Origin: an uncultured Oscillospiraceae bacterium
Lineage (GTDB): Bacteria > Bacillota > Clostridia > Oscillospirales > Acutalibacteraceae
DNA length: 64,000 nt
Direction of reading: 5' to 3'
Assembly: GCA_900549755.1 (NCBI GenBank)
Contig: URPQ01000003.1
Span: 1-64,000, forward strand
Shown: positions 1-8,900 of the stretch, piece after piece
Layout: every line of letters starts with the position of its first letter
How positions within the stretch are numbered: the stretch's first letter is position 1
Program-made: the position numbers and the translations under genes
The notes under the pieces: generated by a model
Told to the model about the DNA's origin: nothing
The model's input: only the letters and a program-made list of their open reading frames with translations
The model's database searches: none

Positions 1-36
1 GGCGCTGTCCGATTGGGGTGATATATACAAAGTATA

Positions 37-70
37 AAAAGAGCAGTAAGCCGGGTTACAGCTTACTGCT
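37..70 (-). terminator. Rho-independent terminator of tRNA-Arg
   Basis: A perfect 10-bp stem (42-51 with 61-70) has a 9-base loop. On the minus strand it is followed by a T-rich tract (complement of 34-41). It starts six bases downstream of the tRNA CCA end, so it ends the tRNA transcript. Confidence 0.85.
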
Positions 71-75
71 ATAGA

Positions 76-152
76 TGGCGCGCTGAAAGGGACTCGAACC
101 CCCGACCCTCTGCTTAGAAGGCAGATGCTCTATCCAGCTGAGCTATCAGCGC
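76..152 (-). tRNA. tRNA-Arg (anticodon TCT)
   Basis: Read on the minus strand this is a complete 77-nt cloverleaf. The acceptor stem GCGCTGA pairs with TCAGCGC, there is a G discriminator, and the CCA end is encoded. The T-arm contains GGTTCGAGTCC. The anticodon stem TCTGC/GCAGA encloses the loop CTTCTAA, giving anticodon TCT, which reads AGA. It has its own sigma-A promoter and terminator, so it is a single-gene transcription unit divergent from the mrp gene. Confidence 0.96.
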
Positions 153-182
153 AAATATATACTGTATTTTACAGCAAATGCT

Positions 183-211
183 ATTATAACACAGTTTTAA
201 AAAATAATCAA
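183..211 (-). promoter_or_regulatory. Sigma-A promoter of tRNA-Arg
   Basis: On the minus strand: -35 TTGATT (206-211), a 17-bp spacer and a perfect -10 TATAAT (183-188), about 30 bp upstream of the tRNA 5' end. Confidence 0.75.
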
Positions 212-274
212 GGTTTTTTTCTTCTGTTTTAGGGGAAATTAAAAACGAATATTCAAGCATTGCCCCGCGACCAC

Positions 275-303
275 TTGATAAAGCGGAGTAATTGTGATAT
301 ACT
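275..303 (+). promoter_or_regulatory. Sigma-A promoter of the mrp gene
   Basis: TTGATA (275-280), a 17-bp spacer and TATACT (298-303), about 40 bp upstream of the ATG of the Mrp-family gene. Confidence 0.65.
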
Positions 304-343
304 TAATTATAATTTAATTTATTTAAGCAACGGAGGAAAATAA

Positions 344-1183
344 ATGTCTGAAGAAAAAAACACAGGTTGCTCGGGCAACTGCTCATCCTGCGGCGAAAAC
401 TGCGCCTCGCGCGAGGGGGCAAGCCTTATAGAGCCTACCGGAGAATATAATAATATAAAGCACGTTTTGGCGGTTGTAAGCGGTAAGGGCGGTGTTGGGA
501 AATCAATGACCGCTTCAATGCTGGCAGTGCTGCTTAAAAGAATGGGTCATACTGTGGGTATACTTGACGCGGATATTACCGGACCCTCAATACCCAAAAC
601 CTTCGGAATACGTTCGCGCGCATATCAGAACGAAATAGGCATTTTGCCTGCCGAAACCGAAACCGGCATTAAAGTAATGTCAATAAATCTGCTGCTTGAG
701 GAGGGCGATATGCCGGTGCTCTGGCGCGGACCGGTAATTGCGGGTGCGGTAAAGCAGTTCTGGCACGATGTTGTGTGGGGTGACCTTGATTACCTTATAA
801 TTGACTGCCCGCCCGGAACGGGAGATGTTCCGCTTACGGTATTTCAGTCAATTCCGATTGACGGCGCGGTTATTGTAACCTCGCCGCAGGACCTGGTGTC
901 CCTCATAGTGCGAAAGGCATATAATATGGCAAAAATGATGGATATTCCGGTTTTGGGGCTTATTGAAAATATGAGCTACGCCGTTTGCCCGGATTGCGGC
1001 AAAAAGCTGCGCCTTTTCGGCAAGGGCAGCGGCGCCGTTGCCGATGAGCTGGGACTTCCGCTTTTGGCGGAGCTGCCGATAGACCCCGATTTGGCACAGC
1101 TTGTGGATAACGGCGAATTTGAAAAATTCACCTGCACGGCGTTGGAAAACGCCGCACGGGAAATTGATAAAAAATTTTCCTGA
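344..1183 (+). CDS. mrp: Mrp/NBP35-family Fe-S cluster carrier ATPase
   Basis: A 279-aa P-loop ATPase of the Mrp/ApbC/NBP35 group. These proteins bind a [4Fe-4S] cluster and pass it to apo-proteins in the cytoplasm. Visible features are a Cys-rich N-terminus (about residues 9-21, four Cys, as in Nbp35), the deviant Walker A GKGGVGKS near residue 48, a DADITGPS motif, IIDCPPGTGD, and the CPDC (CxxC) pair near residue 210 that binds the cluster. The N-terminal Cys cluster, absent from short bacterial Mrp forms, makes this NBP35-like. GGAGGA lies about 7 bases before the ATG. It is monocistronic, with its own promoter and terminator. Confidence 0.93.
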   Translation: MSEEKNTGCSGNCSSCGENCASREGASLIEPTGEYNNIKHVLAVVSGKGGVGKSMTASMLAVLLKRMGHTVGILDADITGPSIPKTFGIRSRAYQNEIGILPAETETGIKVMSINLLLEEGDMPVLWRGPVIAGAVKQFWHDVVWGDLDYLIIDCPPGTGDVPLTVFQSIPIDGAVIVTSPQDLVSLIVRKAYNMAKMMDIPVLGLIENMSYAVCPDCGKKLRLFGKGSGAVADELGLPLLAELPIDPDLAQLVDNGEFEKFTCTALENAAREIDKKFS

Positions 1184-1201
1184 TGATTTTTTAAATTAAA
1201 C

Positions 1202-1241
1202 GGAAAGACGCATTTAAGGCTTCTCTTAAATGCGTCTTTCC
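1202..1241. terminator. Bidirectional terminator (mrp / dockerin gene)
   Basis: A perfect 17-bp stem (1202-1218 with 1225-1241) with a 6-base loop lies between two convergent genes. It can end transcription of mrp on + and of the dockerin gene on -. Its arms share the core AGACGCATTT with the terminator at 28397-28437. Confidence 0.85.
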
Positions 1242-1271
1242 TTATTTAACTCTTTTAATTATAACGTGAAA

Positions 1272-2344
1272 TCAAAGCGCCTTTAAAACCGAAAGCAAAT
1301 ACTTGCGCAGCATTGTCATATCCTGAGAGTTGAGGCTGCCGTCGCGGTTCAAATCCGCCTCGCGACTATATGCGTCGGTTTTTGCAAGCTGCTTTTTAAT
1401 GTTTATAATGTCCCTAATGTTGATTGCCTTATCGTCATTAAGGTCGCCCACATTATCAAGCTCGGTTGCCTGAACGGTTGCAATGCGCTTTTCGTGGCAA
1501 TCCTCGCAATCGGCGCTCTTAAAGCCTGTGCCGTTGTTCTTTTCCGGCTCAATAACCCAGTACCAAAGCCCTCTGCGGTGCTCGGCGGGTATGCTTTCGG
1601 TTTCTTTAGTGTGGCAAACGCTGCACTCGTGCGTCCTTTCACCGTCAGAATGGCAGCTTTGGGTCTTTACGGTGGTCCAATTGCCGAATTTATGACCGTT
1701 AGCCTTTATGATGATTACACTGTCGGTAACTAATATTCCGCAATCTGAGCAGCGTTTTGAAAGCTGACCGTCTTCTGTGCAGGTGGGGGCTTTATCAATA
1801 ATGTATTCACCCGAATAGCTGTGACCCTTTACAGCAACCGTTTTTGCCTCGTAATAATCACATTCGGTGCAGTTTCTTACCAGCTCGCCTGCAAGTGTGC
1901 AGGTGTTTTTACGGTATTCCATCCAGTCGGTCAGGTTATGCTCTTTGCAGGGCAGTCTGTCAAGCCGCGCTATATATGCGGCAGCCGTGCTGCCTGCCGG
2001 GGCTTCAAATGCCGAATAGTTACCGCTGAAACGCAGACTGAAGGTGTATTCTTCGTAGCGGTAGCATCTTGTGTAATCAAAGCCGAAAGCGCCGCACCTG
2101 CATCTACCGCCCAAAAGCAGGTAAATATGTAGCCCAAAAAAACAGCGAGCACAGCTGCCGGCATTAAGCCTAAACGCAGCCGCGCCCCGTTTTTGATTAT
2201 TTTATATACCAATATGCCCGCAATAACGGCGGAAAAAGCTGCTGAAAGCAGCTCATAAAACATACCGAAGCAGACCGCCGACACAAGCCAGCAGACTGCA
2301 AGAGGGGATGTACCCTTTTTAAGATAACGCGCCGAAAACGTCAT
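1272..2344 (-). pseudogene. Dockerin-bearing membrane/secreted protein, frameshifted
   Basis: Two overlapping minus-strand frames join into one protein. The first runs from the ATG at 2344 (AGGAGA 12 bases upstream) and encodes three hydrophobic segments. The second continues to 1272 and has no start or signal peptide of its own. Joining them near 2080-2090, at a short T run, gives a continuous reading of about 357 residues. The second part has repeated Cys-pair segments of the GHxYxxxxxxxxPTCTEDG type and a C-terminal type I-like dockerin: two Ca-binding repeats, starting GDLNDDKAINIRD and ADLNRDGSLNSQD, each followed by a helix. Dockerins attach proteins to cohesins of cellulosome-like complexes. 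The break is either a real one-base loss or a sequence error. The function of the Cys-rich part is not recognised. Confidence 0.7.
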
Positions 2345-2446
2345 ATTGAGTTCGTCTCCTGTGGAATTTTATACCATTATACACCCGTATAAGCTTGATT
2401 TCAACCGTTAATTTCCCCAAAGAAATGCGGTGAACGGCAAATATTA

Positions 2447-3448
2447 TCAGGACGGGCGGGGGTATTCGGCTATTTCAAAGCCCCTTGCGCGAATACCCTC
2501 TATAACGTTGCCGAGAACAGCCGCGTTTGTTTTTGATACCGCGTGTATAAGGTAAATAGCTCCGCCGTGAACATCATTCAGCATTTTTTGCTGCGCCCAT
2601 GCTTCATCCGGCTGGTTGCCTGTCTCCCAATCCTTATAGGCAAAGCTCCAGTTCATTGTTTTGTACCCAAGGCTTTGCGCAACCGCGAGGGAGCGGGTGG
2701 AGTATTCGCCCATGGGCGGTCTGAAAAGGAACATTTCGTAGCCGTATTTGGTTTTAATATAATCGTGCAGCCCCTGAATTTCCTTTTTCATTTCCGAAAC
2801 GGAAAGCGTTGGCATTGATTTGTGACTTACCGAATGATTACCGAGAATATGACCCTCTTTAATTATTCGCTCAACTATTTGCGGCGCGGATTTGCAGTAG
2901 CCCATTGTAGCGAAAAAAATTCCTTTTGCGTTTCTTTCGGCAAGAGTATCAAGAATTTTTGATGTATAGCCGTTTTCATACCCTAAGTCAAACGTAAGGT
3001 ACACATTGTTTGAAGGCGGCGCTATAAATACCGCCCCGTATTTTTCATACTTTTCCTGCGCGGCAACAGCGCCGGTGGGTCTGTTTGCGCTGTCCTTGGC
3101 ATTGCCCTGACCGTAGCCGCGGCGCGTGTTGTCAAGCTGCATAAGCCTTTCGTCCTCAGGGTTGACGGGTGCAGGTGCGGGAGCAGGCTTGACCTCAGGC
3201 TTTGAAACCGGCGCAGGCTTTGAGGAGGCAGCCGAAGCCGTGCTTTCGGCAGGCGGCTCTGAAACGGCGGACGATACCGGCTCCGCAGAGCTTATCTCCG
3301 AGCTTGTGCTCTCGGCGGCAGAGGGTGCCGCAGGCTGCGATGAAACGGTGCTGCTGTTTGCCAAAGTGTTATTCGGTGTTTTTTTGCAGCCTGATACAAG
3401 CATTGCCGCGCAAAGAACCAAAGCCGCCGCTTCAATTTTACCTCTCAT
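2447..3448 (-). CDS. pdaA: PdaA-like polysaccharide deacetylase lipoprotein
   Basis: A 333-aa lipoprotein (signal peptide with lipobox LVSGC, mature Cys at residue 21). A Ser/Ala/Pro-rich spacer spans about 25-100, followed by a NodB-type deacetylase domain (about 145-330). Motifs seen are TFDLGYENGYT (motif 1, first Asp catalytic), the metal-binding GNHSVSH, and FRPPMGEYS. The YENGYT signature and the WSFAYKDW stretch match PdaA, which removes acetyl groups from N-acetylmuramic acid so that muramic-delta-lactam forms in the spore cortex. B. subtilis PdaA is shorter, without the long spacer. AAGGGG precedes the ATG at 3448. The second Asp of the usual TFDD is Leu here; PdaA of B. subtilis has Asn there. 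Confidence 0.85.
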   Translation of the reverse strand: MRGKIEAAALVLCAAMLVSGCKKTPNNTLANSSTVSSQPAAPSAAESTSSEISSAEPVSSAVSEPPAESTASAASSKPAPVSKPEVKPAPAPAPVNPEDERLMQLDNTRRGYGQGNAKDSANRPTGAVAAQEKYEKYGAVFIAPPSNNVYLTFDLGYENGYTSKILDTLAERNAKGIFFATMGYCKSAPQIVERIIKEGHILGNHSVSHKSMPTLSVSEMKKEIQGLHDYIKTKYGYEMFLFRPPMGEYSTRSLAVAQSLGYKTMNWSFAYKDWETGNQPDEAWAQQKMLNDVHGGAIYLIHAVSKTNAAVLGNVIEGIRARGFEIAEYPRPS

Positions 3449-3529
3449 ATTTTTAACCCCTTAATTTATTGGCTGTAAAACCCATTGTTTTAATATGAAT
3501 CGGTTTTGTTTTCACAAACTTATCCTTTG

Positions 3530-4393
3530 CTATTCGGTAATTTGTTCGCGGTATTCCTTCGGAGTCATTTGAAACGTTTTCTTAAAAATTCTTGAAAAAT
3601 AATTAGGGTCGTTATAGCCTACCTCAATTGCAATTTCGGAAATTGATTTATCGGTATAGAACAACAGCTGCTGGGCACGCTCAAGCTTTGATTTGGTGAT
3701 GAAATCCTGTGGAGATACGCCTACAAGCTCTTTGAATTTTCTTGTGAAATGAGCGGGCGACATATTGCAGAATTCAGCGCATTTTGCAACGTTCATTTCA
3801 AAAATTTCATTTTGCTTTATTCTGCTTACAACACTGCTTATAAGCGCCTGATTTTTGCTGTTGATACGCGAATAGCGTATTTCTGACGATTGACTGTAAT
3901 GACCGACAAGCCCCAAAACCGATATTAACAGCCCGTTGCAGATGGAAGCACACTGCTTTCCTTCAAGGTGATAATAATAGCACAATTTGCCGAGTAAATA
4001 TTCAATTTCGCTTGTATGGGAAAGGCTGACTATATGAACATCCGAAAGGTTACATTCGGAGAATATTCTTTCACATTCATGCCCTGAAAAGTGAACCCAG
4101 TAGGCGTGTGTAAGATCCTTTTTATAATATGAGTAATCCTGTACTTCATCCGGCTTGAAAAGAATAACATTCCCCTTTTCCGCTATAAAGGATTTACCGT
4201 TTATTATTACGTGATATTTCCCTTTCAGTATATAAATCAGTTGGTAATCACGCCTACCGTTCGGGCGGCAAAGGTGGGTGTCAAAGTCCACAATCAGATT
4301 TCCGCAGTCGATTATTTCAAAGTATTCATTTGAAACAAATCCGTTATCACTCCAGGGGTATGCCTCCGGTTTTTTAACGGAAAGCTTATCCAT
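3530..4393 (-). CDS. AraC-family transcriptional regulator of the glucan locus
   Basis: A 287-aa protein with an N-terminal cupin-like sensor domain (about 1-150; the GKYHVIINGKSF stretch and HFSGHE are typical) and a C-terminal AraC DNA-binding domain (about 185-285). Both helix-turn-helix units are visible: CAEFCNMSPAHFTRKFKE, and ISEIAIEVGYNDPNYFSRIFKK followed by the family's P-x-x-YR end. The start chosen is the ATG at 4393 with GAGAGGG seven bases upstream; a longer form from 4489 (GAGGT before it) adds 32 residues of no clear match. It is divergent from the GH1-GH16-transport operon and probably activates that operon when it binds a glucan-derived sugar; this is inferred from position. 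Confidence 0.88.
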   Translation of the reverse strand: MDKLSVKKPEAYPWSDNGFVSNEYFEIIDCGNLIVDFDTHLCRPNGRRDYQLIYILKGKYHVIINGKSFIAEKGNVILFKPDEVQDYSYYKKDLTHAYWVHFSGHECERIFSECNLSDVHIVSLSHTSEIEYLLGKLCYYYHLEGKQCASICNGLLISVLGLVGHYSQSSEIRYSRINSKNQALISSVVSRIKQNEIFEMNVAKCAEFCNMSPAHFTRKFKELVGVSPQDFITKSKLERAQQLLFYTDKSISEIAIEVGYNDPNYFSRIFKKTFQMTPKEYREQITE

Positions 4394-4562
4394 ACGAATT
4401 CCCTCTCTTTCAAGATGAATTATATACCGTGCGGTTAATTCTGTCAATAGTGAGGACGAAATCGGATGTAACGCTTTGATTGTATACATATCATACCTCA
4501 GTTAAAGGGTTAATTTACTAGAAAGATATCAAATTTGTGCTATTAAATGCGATATTCATTTA

Positions 4563-4591
4563 TATACAAAGTTATGGCGTTATGTTATAAT
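4563..4591 (+). promoter_or_regulatory. Promoter of the glucan-utilisation operon
   Basis: An extended -10 (TGtTATAAT, hexamer at 4586-4591) sits 17 bp from a weak -35 (TATACA, 4563-4568). The weak -35 fits a promoter that depends on an activator such as the divergent AraC protein. Confidence 0.55.
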
Positions 4592-4607
4592 TATTTTACA
4601 AAACATA

Positions 4608-4621
4608 CACAAAGAATTGTG
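4608..4621 (+). promoter_or_regulatory. Possible operator palindrome
   Basis: A perfect inverted repeat CACAA-N4-TTGTG lies about 17 bp after the predicted -10, upstream of the GH1 start. Its position near +1 would suit a repressor or regulator site. Which protein binds is unknown. Confidence 0.3.
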
Positions 4622-4666
4622 AATTGTAATATTTTTATTAATGTTGTACCAATGAAGGTGAAGCAA

Positions 4667-5965
4667 ATGACCGACGTTTTTTCAATACAAGACTTTAAAT
4701 TTCCGACAAATTTTTTATGGGGCAGTGCTGTCGCGGGACATCAGGTTGAGGGGAACAATATACATTCAAATAATTGGTATAACGAACAGCAGACGCTGAA
4801 GGTAAATCCGAGCTATGAGGTTTCGGGAATGGCGTGCAACCACTATAATATGTATAGGGAGGATGTATTGCTTTTAAAGGAACTCGGTCATCAGGCGTTC
4901 AGGCTAAGCATAGAATGGGCAAGAATTGAGCCGGAGGAAGGCAGATTTTTGCAGACGGAGCTGGACCATTACATAAAGGAGCTTGCGTTTTTAAAGGAAA
5001 ACGGTATTCAGACCTTTGTTACCATGGTGCATTTTTCAGTTCCGCTTTGGTTTGCAAAAAAGGGCGATTTCAGTAATTTGGAAAACATAAAGTATTTTGA
5101 GCGCTTTTTGAATTATGTTGTGCCTAAAATAAGCCGATATGTGGATTTTTGGAATGTTTTGAATGAATTTAATTTAGGCTCAACCCAGCAAAAATTGGAT
5201 TTTAAATTTAACAGTGTTTTCTTCCACGCGAGGGGATACCACATAATAAAGCAATACTCCGATAAACCGATAAGCTCGGCGCATGCATTGGTTCAATACT
5301 ACGGGAGACGTCAGAACGATGTTTTTGATGTCACCATGCAGCATTATAATGATATAATAAATCATGAATTCTTTTTCCACGCAATGCGCACAGGCGAGCT
5401 GGTATTACCGCACAAGGACGGCGTTTTTGATAAAGAATTAAAAAACACGGTGGATTTTTGGTCGGTAAATCTTTATACGCGAGACATTGTTGACGCGAGA
5501 AAGAAGGATTTTCGCGGCGAACGGTACGATTTCACGAAAACGCGTATGCTCCCTATGAACTTCTATCTTGATGAATTTTATCCCGAGTGTGTTTATCATA
5601 ACCTTAACAGATTGCTCGATAAGCCTGTTTACATAACGGAAAACGGCTGCAGCTGCTATGATGACGATTTCAGAATTGTATATCTTGCGGAATATCTTTC
5701 GGCAATGAACGAGGCGATCAAGTCGGGCGTTGATTTAAGAGGATATTTATATTGGTCGTTCCTTGATAATTACGAATGGAGTACATATATACCGAAATTC
5801 GGTTTGGTAGAGATCGATTATGAAAACAATTTCAAAAGAACGCCGAAACCAAGCGCATATTTTTATAAAGAGATAATTGAAAATAACGGGTTCAGCCAAA
5901 AAATTCTTAAAAAATATCTTAAGAATATGCCCAGAGTTGACACTTCACTTCCTATAATTATTTGA
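4667..5965 (+). CDS. GH1 family beta-glycosidase
   Basis: A 432-aa cytoplasmic glycoside hydrolase with no signal peptide. GH1 marks are the N-terminal FLWGSAVAGHQVEG, the acid/base Glu in LNEF (E167), the nucleophile in ITENG (E325), and the C-terminal YLYWSFLDNYEWS aglycone-site segment. It most likely releases glucose from imported beta-glucan oligosaccharides. Two details depart from typical GH1: Phe follows the acid/base Glu where Pro is usual (NEP), and the substrate-binding HW is HF. The ATG at 4667 is chosen because AAGGTG lies six bases before it; the frame is open for 40 codons upstream but without a ribosome site. First gene of the operon. Confidence 0.9.
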   Translation: MTDVFSIQDFKFPTNFLWGSAVAGHQVEGNNIHSNNWYNEQQTLKVNPSYEVSGMACNHYNMYREDVLLLKELGHQAFRLSIEWARIEPEEGRFLQTELDHYIKELAFLKENGIQTFVTMVHFSVPLWFAKKGDFSNLENIKYFERFLNYVVPKISRYVDFWNVLNEFNLGSTQQKLDFKFNSVFFHARGYHIIKQYSDKPISSAHALVQYYGRRQNDVFDVTMQHYNDIINHEFFFHAMRTGELVLPHKDGVFDKELKNTVDFWSVNLYTRDIVDARKKDFRGERYDFTKTRMLPMNFYLDEFYPECVYHNLNRLLDKPVYITENGCSCYDDDFRIVYLAEYLSAMNEAIKSGVDLRGYLYWSFLDNYEWSTYIPKFGLVEIDYENNFKRTPKPSAYFYKEIIENNGFSQKILKKYLKNMPRVDTSLPIII

Positions 5966-5992
5966 TATCAGAGAAAAGGAGATATTGGTAAA

Positions 5993-8900
5993 ATGAGAAT
6001 TCAGAGAACTCGCAAAATTGCCGCTACATTCTTAGCTGCTGTGTTATTGATAGTGGGAATTGTTCCGACATTTCTTCCAAGCGGTGCGGGAACGGAAAAT
6101 ACAGGTGACAGCAAGCTTTTGTTTACCAAAAAATTGGAAATAGTCAATTCCAATAAATATGCGACAACGGCTGATGTGGAGGAAGAAGGTAATTCCGGAT
6201 TCACCGCGAGTAAAAAGTTTACTTTAACAGACAGTAATTATTACAAGAGGGGAGCTAATTTTTTCCTTTTCAGAGATGTTTCGGCAGGTATTGACTTTTC
6301 TGAGGTAGGTAACAAGGGCAGCTACGTTTTTTGGTTGAAAACCCCACATTCGGTTACGCTTACGGTTGATATTCAGCTTGCCGATTTCAGCGCTGCGGCG
6401 AGGTTTAAAATCACAACAACCGACGAAACCGACTGGCAAAAGGTCACAATTGCACAAAGCGACATAACACTTCTTGATGATAAGTTTGATTTTGACGGTA
6501 TATACGGCTTGAAAGCAAGCGTTACAAAGGATGACTTTTTAAATGCCGGCGAGTCAATGTACTTCGGCATTATGGAGGCATACGGCAAGGGCGATGACGA
6601 TACCGGTGATATATCGGTACCCGAACTTATACACCAGCCCGGACTTTGGCGCGATGGTTCATTAAAGGATTATTCAAGCATTGAAACCGTGGCGGTTACC
6701 GATAATGAAAGCTTCAGCACCGGCAAAAAATTCACGGTGTTGAATCAGGGTTATTATAATAACGACACGAGCTTTTATTTTACCGTCGATTTTAATGCTC
6801 AACTGGATTTTTCCGCAATCGGGAAAAAGGGATTTTTTAAGTTTTGGATTAAAACCCCGCATCGCGTTGCCTTTAAGGTGGAGGTTTTGCACACTGCAAG
6901 CTATTTGAGAGACGCAACCTTTGAAATCATCACATCCGACAGCACCGAATGGCAGGAAATATGTATATCCCGTCAGGATATGTCAATAAGCGATCCGAAT
7001 TTTGATTTCAGGAATTTAATAGGCATAAAGCTTTTACCGGTTGCGTCACTGTTTTTAAAGCCCGAAGAATCAATTCTATTCGGTCAGCTTGAAATTTACG
7101 ATGAGGCTCTTCCGTCATCCGGTGACGGCAGCGCAAAACCTAAAATTAAGAGGTCGCCGGGTATGTGGCGCGATGGTTCGTTAAAGGATTATTCAAGCAT
7201 TGAAACCGTCGGCGTTACAGATAATGATAAATTTGCCACAGCACAAAATTTCACGGTGCTGAATGATGAATACTATGATCACGACGCGAGCTTTTATATT
7301 TTTGTTGATTGGTCTGCTAAAATAGACCTTTCTGCAATAGGAAAGAACGGATATATTAAATTCTGGATAAAAACACCACATTCGGTTACCTTTAAGGTGG
7401 AGGTTTTGCATACTACAAGCTATTTGAGAGACGCAACCTTTGAAATTACCACCTCGGACAGCACCGAGTGGCAGGAAATAAATATTCTCAGGGAAGATAT
7501 GTCCATAGGAGATCCCAACTTTGATTTTAAAAATCTTATAGGTTTTAAAGCGGTACCGAAAAAAGGAACATTTTTAAATGCAAATGAAAAAATCACTTTC
7601 GGTCAAATAGAAATATACGATGAAAACATCGGAGGCTCGGAAGAGAATCCGGGGCATATAGATTTAGGCGAGATAAAGCCCGACAAAAATTATACCGTAT
7701 TGTTTGACGCGCAGGTTAAGAACGGAGGCTGCGGTGCCGGCGGTATCCTTGTTAAGACAAAATATGCCGATACGAGTCTTTTTGAACATTCTTTAAAGGT
7801 TACAATGAAGGATTCGGAAAAATATTTTTCAAATCTTTCCAATATTACGTTTTATACTACCTATGGGAAGGATATAAACGTAGGTGACGCCCTTGAAAAC
7901 GGATATTTTGAGCTTTGGATCAAAACCCCGCGTCCGCTTACTATGGATCTGGTATTATCAAAATACTGGCCGACGGCTAAGATCCGGTTTACAACCGCCG
8001 AGGGAACGGGATGGCAAAAAATAAGAATGCCCGTTGCGGATTTTGTTGACGGCTATGAGTCGATGTCATACAACGGTATGATACTGATTCAGCTTGCGGC
8101 GGCAAATGCCTCAAGCTTTATCGCTGATAATGAGTCCTTTGAGGTTGGCAGACTGACATTTTTCTGCCCGAACAGTGATATAGGCTCGAGCGGCGCTGAC
8201 GAAACCTACCCGATAAGCGAGGATAAGCTCACAAGGTATGAGGGTACAAACTTCTTACTGACAACCTCTACACACGGCTTTTGGGCGGGAGAGCCTTCGG
8301 ATGAGGCCAATATACACAATGAGTATGCCGGCGTAGCTAAGGATGATGTGAACTACTATAAGTTTAAAAACATAATGCGTATGTGGCTTGTAGATGTAGA
8401 CGAATACTATGCAAAGGGTACAAGCGGCGCTATGGTTTACATCAAAAGAGGGAGCGGCCCGAACGGAAGGGTTATTCCGGTTGACGTTAATGACTACATT
8501 CTGACAGGCACCCTGAGAGTATGGATTAAGGTTACCAAGAAAATGACCTTTAATATCTCACTCAGAAACGGTCAGGCGAATGATGATATAGGTATATCAA
8601 TTCCCGTAACTATTGAGCCGACTGCCGAAAATAACGGGTTTAAGGAAATTCAAATTCCGCTTAAGGATTACTATGATAAAGCGGTAAAGGAAAATATTAA
8701 ATACCGTTTTGATAAATTGGACGGATTCCATATTTCACCCGTTATTAAGGACAGGGAGCATTTCCTTGACGAGGGCGACGAAATAATTTACAGCACATTT
8801 GAATTATGGGCAAAGGAAGCGCCCGAACCGGTTCCGGCAGAGACCAAAAGAACATATACCTGCAGCAACGGCAACGGGGTAATACTGATTGACGAAAATG

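Noticed and set aside
1821..2132. Plus-strand frames opposite the dockerin gene
   Set aside because: The minus-strand dockerin and Cys-pair repeats explain the region; the plus frames have no recognisable domains.
6113..7630. CRISPR or tandem-repeat array in the GH16 gene
   Set aside because: The repeats are about 470-base protein modules in one reading frame, not short direct repeats with spacers.
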